Source: Acidobacteriota bacterium (GTDB lineage Bacteria; Acidobacteriota; Terriglobia; 20CM-2-55-15). From it: a DNA stretch of 11,601 nucleotides. How positions within the stretch are numbered: position 1 is the stretch's first letter; every line of letters begins with the position of its first letter. This document shows positions 1-6,102 of this stretch, piece by piece. Both the position numbers and the translations under genes were made by a program. The notes under the pieces are model-generated. The model worked only from the letters and a program-made list of their open reading frames with translations, ran no database searches and was not told the origin of the DNA. Location: contig QHXA01000095.1 in NCBI GenBank assembly GCA_003222755.1, forward strand, positions 5,334 to 16,934, in the 5' to 3' direction.

Positions 1-465
1 GCGTTCGCGCGCGTACGGATCGACCGGGACTTCGGCTCGCGGAGTCCCTGCCTTGGAAGCGGCGACTGTTGGCGGCGGTGTGGCTGCGCCTGCGGGTGCG
101 CCATTGACGGTTGTCTTATCGACGTCGATCAGATTTTTCACGCCGGCCGTTTCAATCACCGCTTGTTTCTTAGCGGGATCGGAAAAATGAATCGTGAGGG
201 CGTCGCTTACGCGCGAAGTGGGATATACAAATCGATCCGGAAATTGCGCGCGCAACATGGGCGTGATTTGCTCGCCGGCGGCCTCGAAGGCCTGGCCGAA
301 TGCATTTCGAGGATCGCCGCCCTGCGGGCTCATGTGACACGTCTGGCACCCATCGACACTCGGATTACGAAACGGATCGCTCCGATACAGCTGCAGGAAC
401 TGGGGCATTGAATAGGCTGGAACGCTGGACAGAAAAAGAACAGCTATGGCAAAGATTCGAATCAT
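1..465 (-). CDS. Exported c-type cytochrome-like protein, one CXXCH (3' end outside window)
   Basis: This is an open frame of 155 codons on the minus strand with no stop before the left edge, so the C-terminus is missing. The N-terminus (residues 1-19, MIRIFAIAVLFLSSVPAYS) is a typical Sec signal peptide. A single heme c attachment motif, CQTCH, lies at residues 40-44, so the protein should be a periplasmic cytochrome or di-/multi-heme fragment acting in electron transfer. The following region (about 50-115) is soluble and not recognised. It leads into an Ala/Pro/Thr-rich linker (about 120-150), which suggests a second domain beyond the window. The ATG start is fixed by a GGAGG four bases upstream (470-474). 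It lies 32 bp downstream of the glycosylase stop on the same strand, so cotranscription is likely. The signal peptide and heme motif are seen directly; redox partner and pathway are unknown. Confidence 0.75.
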   Translation of the reverse strand, partial: MIRIFAIAVLFLSSVPAYSMPQFLQLYRSDPFRNPSVDGCQTCHMSPQGGDPRNAFGQAFEAAGEQITPMLRAQFPDRFVYPTSRVSDALTIHFSDPAKKQAVIETAGVKNLIDVDKTTVNGAPAGAATPPPTVAASKAGTPRAEVPVDPYARER

Positions 466-469
466 TGGA

Positions 470-474
470 CCTCC
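470..474 (-). promoter_or_regulatory. Shine-Dalgarno site of the cytochrome-like gene
   Basis: On the minus strand this reads GGAGG, separated by four bases (TCCA) from the ATG at 465-463. It fixes the start codon of a gene that has no other upstream ATG immediately before its signal peptide. Confidence 0.7.
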
Positions 475-497
475 ACATCCGGCACTGAAGGATCAAT

Positions 498-1097
498 TTA
501 TTTGAATCGCACGCGGGACACGTGCGGGCTGCCGTCGACAAAGAATCGCCAAGGTTTGTCTTTGTATTCTCCGGCGTAATCCACTCCGACGCGAGGACTC
601 GTGCGGATCGGCCCCGGATCGAGGTTCCTATCTTCGATCCAAATCGTGGTGCCGAGTAGATCTGCGCCGTTCAGTTGCCTATCGATGGACATCGCCATGC
701 ACAACTTACCGGGACCACTGGCGATGTTCGTCTCTCGTTCTGGATTATTGCGGAGTTTCCGCATCAAATCCAGATTTTCCAGAGGCTCCACAGCGCGAAT
801 GAGCACCGCCGCCGGGTAACCGACAGGCTCCGTCACAACGTTCAAACAAAAATGGAATCCATAAATCATGTATACATACGTATGCCCCGGTGGCCCAAAC
901 ATGACGGACGTGCGAGGCGTGTGCCCCTTCGATGCATGGCAGGCCAGATCGTGCGGTCCCACGTAGGCTTCGGTCTCGACGATCTTGCCCGTAAGATTGC
1001 GCCGGTTTAATCGCCGCACGAGAACTTTGCCTAAGAGATCTGAAGCGACGTCCAGGGAGGGTCGGGAATAGAAGGAGCGGGGAAGCTTGGGGGACAT
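498..1097 (-). CDS. mpg: DNA-3-methyladenine glycosylase (Mpg/AAG family)
   Basis: This 199-aa monofunctional base-excision-repair glycosylase removes alkylated purines such as 3-methyladenine (and often hypoxanthine) by cleaving the N-glycosidic bond, leaving an abasic site. The length matches bacterial family members (about 190-210 aa). Seen directly: the N-terminal block SFYSRPSLDVASDLLGK; the active-site block IVETEAYVGPHDLACH, where E43, Y45 and H54 align with human AAG E125, Y127 and H136; and the conserved FGPPGHTYVYMIYG block. The frame is open to 1181, but the extra 28 residues are encoded by the intergenic palindrome and do not look like family sequence. I therefore place the start at the ATG (1097-1095) just before the conserved N-terminus. 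No clear Shine-Dalgarno precedes it. It lies between a small zinc-ribbon gene upstream and the cytochrome gene downstream, all leftward, a plausible operon. Confidence 0.93.
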   Translation of the reverse strand: MSPKLPRSFYSRPSLDVASDLLGKVLVRRLNRRNLTGKIVETEAYVGPHDLACHASKGHTPRTSVMFGPPGHTYVYMIYGFHFCLNVVTEPVGYPAAVLIRAVEPLENLDLMRKLRNNPERETNIASGPGKLCMAMSIDRQLNGADLLGTTIWIEDRNLDPGPIRTSPRVGVDYAGEYKDKPWRFFVDGSPHVSRVRFK

Positions 1098-1108
1098 ATC
1101 AACGGAAA

Positions 1109-1228
1109 ATGGGGTGAGACGGCATCCGATGAGAATTGGGGAATTGAGAATTGAGTCATTGATCAGATTGGATCTGACCAATGCTCAATTCCCAATTGTC
1201 AATTCTCATCCGAGGCCACTCACCCCAT
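1109..1228. repeat. 120-bp imperfect palindrome built from 7-8 bp GAATTG units
   Basis: The outer arms ATGGGGTGAG (1109-1118) and CTCACCCCAT (1219-1228) are perfect complements. The interior arms also pair through GATGAGAATTG (about 1128-1138) with CAATTCTCATC (about 1200-1210), and TCAGAT/ATCTGA flank a 3-nt centre at 1169-1171. Each arm carries short direct repeats (GAATTG, GAATTGAGAATTGAG) spaced 7-8 bp apart. The element fills the whole gap between the zinc-ribbon gene and mpg, both leftward, so it would form a long stem in their shared transcript. It may attenuate or stabilise the downstream mpg-cytochrome message, or it may be a non-coding dispersed repeat. Pairing is visible; function is inferred. 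Confidence 0.8.
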
Positions 1229-1244
1229 CTTTATTCTTGCCGAC

Positions 1245-1454
1245 CTACGCGGCTTCAGTCTTTCCACGGACCTGTTTCTTGATCTTCCAGTGGGAGAACA
1301 AGTACTTATGGCCGCAACGTGGACAGAGCCAAGCTCCTTTGACTGGGTCAGCGCCGCGCTCGTGGAACATTTCCACGATGAGGTGGCAATGAAGACACAT
1401 GGTCGGATGGCTGAGGACCAGTTCTCCCTTTGCCGGCTTCGCACTAACTGCCAT
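1245..1454 (-). CDS. Small zinc-ribbon-like protein with two CXXC pairs, unknown function
   Basis: A 69-aa cytoplasmic protein whose four cysteines form two knuckles, C20-L-H-C23 and C44-P-R-C47, separated by 20 residues. This is the spacing of a zinc ribbon. The tail is basic (KIKKQVRGK, about 57-65). There is no signal peptide, so although CLHCH (20-24) formally matches a heme c motif, zinc binding is the better reading. The start is decided by a very strong AAGGAGG (1461-1467) six bases before the ATG; the frame stays open upstream to 1517 but has no such site. It is the first gene of the leftward cluster with mpg. I do not recognise a named family; a nucleic-acid-associated or regulatory role is only a guess from the zinc ribbon plus basic tail. 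Confidence 0.8.
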   Translation of the reverse strand: MAVSAKPAKGELVLSHPTMCLHCHLIVEMFHERGADPVKGAWLCPRCGHKYLFSHWKIKKQVRGKTEAA

Positions 1455-1460
1455 ATTTAA

Positions 1461-1467
1461 CCTCCTT
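1461..1467 (-). promoter_or_regulatory. Strong Shine-Dalgarno of the zinc-ribbon gene
   Basis: It reads AAGGAGG on the minus strand, six bases from the ATG at 1454-1452. This is the best ribosome-binding site in the window and rules out the longer open frame upstream as the real N-terminus. Confidence 0.85.
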
Positions 1468-1608
1468 TTTAAGTTGCGGGTCCCTTTCGTCAGACTTCGG
1501 CGTTGCCAGTTCAGCAAACGTATGACTTATAACTGCTTGCTTGCAAAACGGATAAAGATAGGTCGGTCTGAGCGCCTGAATTGGCGGTTTCTCGGAGAGC
1601 CCGACGCG

Positions 1609-1614
1609 TATTAT
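1609..1614 (+). promoter_or_regulatory. Candidate -10 element for the PD40-SDR operon
   Basis: TATTAT lies about 50 bp upstream of the PD40 start at 1665, within the 210-bp divergent gap 1455-1664. No good -35 hexamer sits at 16-18 bp, so the call rests only on the -10 match and position. The rest of this gap holds no open gene or repeat that I can support; the promoter of the leftward cluster should also lie here. Confidence 0.3.
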
Positions 1615-1664
1615 AGGCGAAACTTTGTGATTCGCCAGCAGCAAATTAAAAAAATTGAAGTAAC

Positions 1665-3281
1665 ATGCCGCGAAGCGCAAGCGCGTCAGCGCGCAGCCTC
1701 AAGAGCTTTCGCATGCGTTTACCGGTCATTCCGTTCGTGATTGCGGCCACGCTTCTAGCGGCGGTGTGGTACTTGTTCACCGCCGCTCGATCGGATCATC
1801 GGACGCTGGATGTGCCGCGCCTGACCCGACTGGCGGATATTGACGGGACTGAGACCGAGGTCGCGGCAGCGCCGGAGGGGAACCGTCTCGCGGTCGTCGC
1901 AGCGGGCGATTTGTGGGTGTTGAATCTGTCCACGGCAGACCGGCGTCAGATCACACGAACCACAGAAGCCGAATCGTTCCCGAATTGGACGCCGGACGGC
2001 AAACGCATCACATTCACGCGGGGCGCGAATACCTTCGCGATTGACCCAGACAGTGGAGCCGAACAGCTGTTCCGTTCCAACGCGACATGGCTGTCCTGGT
2101 CGCAAACAAGCCGCACCGCGTTTGTTCGAGATCGGGCTCTGTGGATTGCAAATCCGAGCGGTCACGATGAGAAAAAACTCGTCGACGCCGATGTGATTCC
2201 GGACGTCGATATCCGAGCGCCACGATTCTCGCCAGATGCGCTGCAGATCGCCTTTATCAAGACCCAACTGGGAATTCGAGGCGAAGTTTGGGTGGTCGAT
2301 GTTGTGAACGCTATGGAGCGGTCACTCGTCGCGGACCGCTTGGCCGAGAATCCGCTCGATGTTGGCTGGGTTAATAATGGGCACGACCTCGCATATCTGA
2401 CGAACCGAGCCGGAGCTTATTCGATTTGGTATGTGGATTTCGAAAAATCAACGGTCAATCCGCTCACGCAGCCGCTTGTGACGGTCCCGCTTGCACGCAT
2501 CGGAATGGCAGTGTCCACCGACCGCATTGTGTTGCCCAGGCATTTTATTGATTCCAACGTTGTGCTCTCGGACGGTACGGTCCTGGCGGATTCCGAAAAG
2601 CTCGAGTTCCAGCCCGCTGCTTCTTCGGATGGAACACGCGTGGCATACACGATCGCCGCCGAAAACAAGTTTGAAATCTGGACTGCAGGCACAAAAGGCG
2701 AGAAGCCCATCTTCCGGACTCTGGGGCGAGAACCACGGTTTTCCCCAAGCGGGTTTCAGATTGTGTACACGCACACGGATCTCGGCGGCAACGACGATAT
2801 TTGGAAATTGGACCTTCGCAACGGCAGCGCCGAACGCGTGACGGATGCCGACGAAATCGATATCGCGCCAGACTGGTCTCCCGACGGCCAATCCATCGCA
2901 TTTTCTTCAGCGCGCGGCGGTGCGATCTCGATATGGACGATACCTGCATCCGGCGGCAAACGGCTCCGGGTCAACGACGGCGGTTTTGCACCGCGATATT
3001 CGCCGGATGCGAAATCGATTCTGTTTTGGAACAGGCAAGCGATGTGGACCATGGACACACAAGGCAAAAACCTGCGGGAACTCGCACGAGACTCGTTCGA
3101 GCCGAACCCGGGCGTTTGGTCCAAGTCCAGCCAACCGCCTGCATTCTTTCTGAAACCACCGGGGGACCGTCTGGCCTGGCAGCAGTTCGATGTCCTGCCA
3201 GATGGACGATTCGTTTTGGCGCCAATCGAAATTCGAGAAACAGGCTTATGGGCCGTCGATTTAATGTACAAGGAGAAATGA
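1665..3281 (+). CDS. Membrane-anchored WD40-like (PD40/TolB-type) beta-propeller protein
   Basis: A 538-aa protein with a short basic N-terminus and one hydrophobic segment (about residues 19-40), then a large extracytoplasmic propeller; I read it as an uncleaved signal anchor. PD40 blade signatures are visible: FPNWTPDGKRITF (105-117), APRFSPDALQIAF (185-197), FQPAASSDGTRVAY (315-328), PRFSPSGFQIVY (357-368), APDWSPDGQSIAF (401-413) and APRYSPDAKSILF (442-454). The C-terminal FDVLPDGRF resembles the end of the propeller in acidobacterial kinase-PD40 receptors, but there is no kinase domain here. TolB-type propellers bind proteins or glycans; the ligand is unknown. No strong Shine-Dalgarno precedes 1665; the ATG at 1713 (residue 17) is an alternative that would start right at the anchor. 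The stop overlaps the translation-initiation region of the downstream SDR gene, so the two are probably one operon. Confidence 0.85.
   Translation: MPRSASASARSLKSFRMRLPVIPFVIAATLLAAVWYLFTAARSDHRTLDVPRLTRLADIDGTETEVAAAPEGNRLAVVAAGDLWVLNLSTADRRQITRTTEAESFPNWTPDGKRITFTRGANTFAIDPDSGAEQLFRSNATWLSWSQTSRTAFVRDRALWIANPSGHDEKKLVDADVIPDVDIRAPRFSPDALQIAFIKTQLGIRGEVWVVDVVNAMERSLVADRLAENPLDVGWVNNGHDLAYLTNRAGAYSIWYVDFEKSTVNPLTQPLVTVPLARIGMAVSTDRIVLPRHFIDSNVVLSDGTVLADSEKLEFQPAASSDGTRVAYTIAAENKFEIWTAGTKGEKPIFRTLGREPRFSPSGFQIVYTHTDLGGNDDIWKLDLRNGSAERVTDADEIDIAPDWSPDGQSIAFSSARGGAISIWTIPASGGKRLRVNDGGFAPRYSPDAKSILFWNRQAMWTMDTQGKNLRELARDSFEPNPGVWSKSSQPPAFFLKPPGDRLAWQQFDVLPDGRFVLAPIEIRETGLWAVDLMYKEK
3270..3275 (+). 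promoter_or_regulatory. Shine-Dalgarno deciding the SDR start, inside the PD40 gene
   Basis: AAGGAG lies inside the last codons of the PD40 gene. It is only 2 bases from the ATG at 3278 (which overlaps the PD40 stop as ATGA) but 8 bases from the ATG at 3284. The spacing favours 3284 and indicates translational coupling. Confidence 0.75.
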
Positions 3282-3283
3282 CG

Positions 3284-4033
3284 ATGGAATTTGAAGGTAG
3301 AGTCGCAATTGTTACCGGAGCGACGAGCGGAATTGGCATGGCGACAGCACGCAAGTTCGCCGAGCAAGGCGGAAAAGTCGCGGCAGTCGGACGAAAGAAA
3401 GACGTCCTCTCCAAGATTGCAACACCGAACATCAAAACCTACGCCGTAGATCTTCTGAACGAGCGGGAGACCGCGGTCCTTGTTGAAAACGTTCTGAACG
3501 ATTTCGGCGGTGTGGATGTTCTGGTGAACGCAGCAGGAATTATCGCCAGCGGAACGGTCGAAAACACCACGCTTGCTGAGTACGACGTGATGATGAACAT
3601 CAACGTCCGTTCCGTGTTTCAGCTGATACAACTCGCCTTACCATCGATTACCGAACGAAAAGGGAATATTGTGAATGTTTCCAGTGTAACTGGACTTCGC
3701 GCATTTCCGAACGTGTTCGCTTACTGCGTCAGCAAGGCCGCCGTCGATCAGCTCACCAGATGCGCCGCCCTGGAGCTTGCGTCGAAGGGTGTGCGTGTGA
3801 ACGGGGTCAATCCAGGAGTCGTGAGAACGAATCTTCATCGAAACTCGGGAATGAGTGAAGACGCCTATGCCGCTTTCGTGGAACGCAGCAAAACCACGCA
3901 CCCCATCGGCCGAATTGGCGAGCCGGAGGAAATTGCGGATTTGATCTTGTTTCTCGCGTCTTCACGAGCCGGCTGGATTACGGGTGTGACGTACTCGATT
4001 GATGGCGGGAGGGCTCAGACCTGCGCGCGATGA
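3284..4033 (+). CDS. Short-chain dehydrogenase/reductase (SDR), classical type
   Basis: A 249-aa soluble NAD(P)-dependent oxidoreductase of the classical SDR family (about 250 aa), with a Rossmann fold throughout. All landmarks are present: cofactor loop TGATSGIG (11-18), NAAG (82-85), catalytic tetrad N107, S134, Y147 and K151 (YCVSK), and the C-terminal GVTYSIDGG that closes typical members. The Arg at the end of strand beta-2 (VGRKK, R37), with no acidic residue there, suggests NADP(H) rather than NAD(H); this is inference. The substrate cannot be read from sequence; similar proteins are often labelled FabG-like or glucose-1-dehydrogenase-like. The gene follows the PD40 propeller with overlapping signals and ends just before a large palindrome. 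The frame is open upstream to 2801, but that stretch is a shadow of the PD40 gene. Confidence 0.95.
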   Translation: MEFEGRVAIVTGATSGIGMATARKFAEQGGKVAAVGRKKDVLSKIATPNIKTYAVDLLNERETAVLVENVLNDFGGVDVLVNAAGIIASGTVENTTLAEYDVMMNINVRSVFQLIQLALPSITERKGNIVNVSSVTGLRAFPNVFAYCVSKAAVDQLTRCAALELASKGVRVNGVNPGVVRTNLHRNSGMSEDAYAAFVERSKTTHPIGRIGEPEEIADLILFLASSRAGWITGVTYSIDGGRAQTCAR

Positions 4034-4037
4034 GCGG

Positions 4038-4169
4038 AAAATTCGAAATTGGACGAATCCTGCATCTCAAATCCGAAATCCGAAATCGCAAATTGGACGC
4101 CTCAGACAATCCGATTTGCAATTTCGGATTTCGGATTTGAGATGCAGGATTTGTCCAATTTCGAATTTT
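4038..4169. repeat. Near-perfect 132-bp palindrome (60-bp stem, 12-nt loop), probable bidirectional terminator
   Basis: The left arm 4038-4097 and right arm 4110-4169 are reverse complements with only three differences in 60 positions (4055/4152, 4087/4120, 4094/4113). All three are transitions that remain G-U pairable in RNA from one strand or the other. The loop is 4098-4109. Arms contain tandem heptamers AAATCCG, AAATCCG, AAATCGC, AAATTGG. It fills nearly all of the gap between the convergent SDR and AAA/R3H genes and, on the plus strand, runs into a T-rich tract (TTTTTCATTTTTCTG). It would act as a strong terminator for the SDR transcript and could block read-through both ways. No coding content is supported. 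Confidence 0.9.
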
Positions 4170-4180
4170 TCATTTTTCTG

Positions 4181-5728
4181 TTATCCCCGCGTGGGTAACA
4201 CGATCACCCGTCGCCACGGCACTTCCCCACGGCTTTCGGATCCGAGCCCGTGCTGCTCAATCATTTGGTGCTGAAGCCTGCGAATGTGCGCCGATTGCGG
4301 AGACAGTTCGATCGGTTTGCCGAAAGCCATCAACTTGTCAACAGCTTCGGTCACCTCGTTGATGGCGGTTTCTTCTTCATTCTTCTGGTCTTCCAGGCCA
4401 AATGCGCCCATGAGGAACGCCTTCATCTGGCTCACGGTGTTGCTCCGAATGATCGCAACTTCAAGACCTTGCTCTTCCAGGTCCTTCACCGTCCGGGGCT
4501 GCCGCTTCTCGTGCGCTTTGAGTGTCAACACCATGTCGGCATCCTTTGGGGTCTTCGCGATCGTGGCCGAAACCTGAAGATCGTTGATGGCTCGCATGAG
4601 CCGATCTTTGCTAACTCCATACGGGTAGATCCGCAGCGTCTTTCGTCCGGTCGCCGTCGCAGCGCGAGGTTCCTCGCGTTCTTTTTTGACGCGCTTTGGC
4701 GGCGCTTCTTCGGTAACGACGGGCGGAGTTTTTTCCAGAACCTGGTAGCCGCCATCTTTGCGAACGCGAACCTCAGGCCGCGTCGAGCGGCCTCTCAGGA
4801 ACGCATCAACAACGGATGCGGTATCGTGATATACGGCGAGTTCCTCGCGATTCCGAATCTCCACCAAGGTATCGAATGTCGGTGGAGCTTTTCTTTCGAG
4901 CACCGTCTTCTGAGTTCCGCGGCGCCGGGCTTCTTCATCGCTCAGCGTAACCGCTTGAATGCCGCCGAGCAGATCCGAGAGCGTTGGGTTCATTAAGAGA
5001 TTATCGAGCGTGTTGCCGTGGGCGGTCGCAATGAGCTGCACACCGCGTTCGGCGATGGTTCGCGCGGCTTGTGCTTCAGCCTCCGTCCCGATCTCGTCGA
5101 TAACGATCACTTCGGGCATGTGATTCTCAACAGCCTCGATCATGACGGCGTGTTGCAGATCCGGCCGTGGCACCTGCATTCTTCGGCTCGCGCCGATGCC
5201 CGGGTGTGCGATATCGCCATCGCCGCCAATTTCATTCGATGTGTCCACAATAATCACCCGCTTAATCAACTCGGTGGACAGCACTCGGGCGCTCTCGCGC
5301 AGGAGCGTCGTCTTTCCAACGCCAGGACGGCCGAGCAACAGCAAACTCTTTCCCGATTCGATGACGTCACGAAGAATATCGACTGTGCCAAACACCGCTC
5401 GGCCGACGCGGCACGTGAGCCCAACAACGCCGTCGCGGCGGTTGCGGATGCCCGAAATTCGATGCAGCGTTCGCTCAATGCCGGCGCGGTTATCCAGGGT
5501 AAATGCGCCGACGCGGTGAATCACATAGTCGATGTCTTCGCGCGTGATGGTTAAGTCGCTGAGGTTGATGGCTCGGCTTGGGAAACGTCCTTCCGGTGGA
5601 CGGCCGAGATCCATGACGACTTCGATCAGGTTCTTCAAATCCGCTTGCCGATGCAACGCGTCGCGAATATGAGGTGGCATGACGCGCAGCAGTAATTCGA
5701 GATCGTCAGTGATTTCCCTGCTGGGCAT
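4181..5728 (-). CDS. AAA-type ATPase with C-terminal R3H domain (SpoIIIAA/Ycf45-like)
   Basis: A 515-aa cytoplasmic protein. Residues about 1-90 are a helical N-domain. Residues about 95-290 form a P-loop ATPase with Walker A GRPGVGKTT (133-141) and Walker B VIVIDEIG (207-214), followed by the sensor-like IATAHG. This block resembles sporulation protein SpoIIIAA and plastid Ycf45. An acidic/basic Pro-rich linker (about 345-375) leads to a conserved alpha/beta domain (IYPYGVSKDRLMRAI). The C-terminus is an R3H single-stranded nucleic-acid-binding domain with the R-x3-H signature (R483, H487) in HIRRLQHQM. This domain order is known from the R3H/AAA family of non-sporulating bacteria and cyanobacteria; the cellular role is poorly defined, probably ATP-dependent action on RNA or ssDNA. 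The start has a weak AGG five bases upstream and lies 14 bp from the divergent YtxJ-like start. Confidence 0.92.
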   Translation of the reverse strand: MPSREITDDLELLLRVMPPHIRDALHRQADLKNLIEVVMDLGRPPEGRFPSRAINLSDLTITREDIDYVIHRVGAFTLDNRAGIERTLHRISGIRNRRDGVVGLTCRVGRAVFGTVDILRDVIESGKSLLLLGRPGVGKTTLLRESARVLSTELIKRVIIVDTSNEIGGDGDIAHPGIGASRRMQVPRPDLQHAVMIEAVENHMPEVIVIDEIGTEAEAQAARTIAERGVQLIATAHGNTLDNLLMNPTLSDLLGGIQAVTLSDEEARRRGTQKTVLERKAPPTFDTLVEIRNREELAVYHDTASVVDAFLRGRSTRPEVRVRKDGGYQVLEKTPPVVTEEAPPKRVKKEREEPRAATATGRKTLRIYPYGVSKDRLMRAINDLQVSATIAKTPKDADMVLTLKAHEKRQPRTVKDLEEQGLEVAIIRSNTVSQMKAFLMGAFGLEDQKNEEETAINEVTEAVDKLMAFGKPIELSPQSAHIRRLQHQMIEQHGLGSESRGEVPWRRVIVLPTRG

Positions 5729-5742
5729 GTTAACCTGAATTT

Positions 5743-6102
5743 ATGATCGTCGATTTACGACAGGATCATGATCTCGAAGATCTCGTAGATAGATCAAAAA
5801 CCGATCCCGTTCTGATTTTCAAGCATAGCACGCAGTGTCCGATCAGCGCGCAAGCCTACGAGGAGTTTACGGACTTCGCTGAAGGCGCTCGCGGCCTGGT
5901 TTGCGGCGCCGTCCTGGTCATCGAAAACCGCAGATTATCGAACGCAATCGCGGAGCGATTCGGTCTGCGGCATGAATCGCCGCAAGCGCTCCTCATAAAG
6001 GACGGGCGCGTGGTATGGCACGCTTCGCACTGGTCGATTACTTCCGAATCTCTTACGGAGGCGCTGGTGTCGTATGCCGAATCAACTCATCAACGAAACT
6101 AG
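5743..6102 (+). CDS. ytxJ: YtxJ/BrxC-like monothiol redox protein (DUF2847)
   Basis: A 119-aa thioredoxin-fold protein resembling Bacillus YtxJ (BrxC), the proposed monothiol bacilliredoxin. The diagnostic segment is FKHSTQCPISAQAYEEF (26-42), with a lone redox cysteine C32 in the CPIS motif instead of CXXC. The C-terminal half carries the cis-Pro region ESPQALLIKDGRVVWHASH, where the family has S/P-Q/Y-x-I followed by W-x-AS-H. Length agrees with the family (about 105-120 aa). A role in de-thiolating proteins carrying bacillithiol or another low-molecular-weight thiol is known for the family; whether this organism makes bacillithiol cannot be seen here. No Shine-Dalgarno precedes the ATG, and the start lies 14 bp from the divergent AAA/R3H start. 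Its last 29 bases overlap the YyaL-like gene. Confidence 0.85.
   Translation: MIVDLRQDHDLEDLVDRSKTDPVLIFKHSTQCPISAQAYEEFTDFAEGARGLVCGAVLVIENRRLSNAIAERFGLRHESPQALLIKDGRVVWHASHWSITSESLTEALVSYAESTHQRN

Noticed and set aside
1098..1181. 28-residue N-terminal extension of the DNA glycosylase.
   Set aside because: It is encoded by the heptamer palindrome and has no family similarity; the conserved N-terminus begins at the ATG at 1097.
1245..1454. CLHCH in the 69-aa protein as a heme c site.
   Set aside because: There is no signal peptide and a second CXXC pair lies at zinc-ribbon spacing, so cytoplasmic zinc binding is the better explanation.
2801..3283. Open frame extending the SDR upstream by 161 codons, suggesting a fusion protein.
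   Set aside because: The stretch is Arg-rich shadow sequence of the PD40 gene. The SDR fold begins at EFEGRVAIVTG right after a well-spaced AAGGAG, so the long start is not real.
2756..3631. 291-codon leftward frame across the PD40-SDR junction.
   Set aside because: It is fully antisense to two well-supported genes, with low-complexity Arg/Ser-rich composition; a consequence of codon bias.
4250..4996. 248-codon rightward frame antisense to the AAA/R3H gene.
   Set aside because: No recognisable motif; the opposite strand encodes an intact Walker A/B ATPase with R3H domain.
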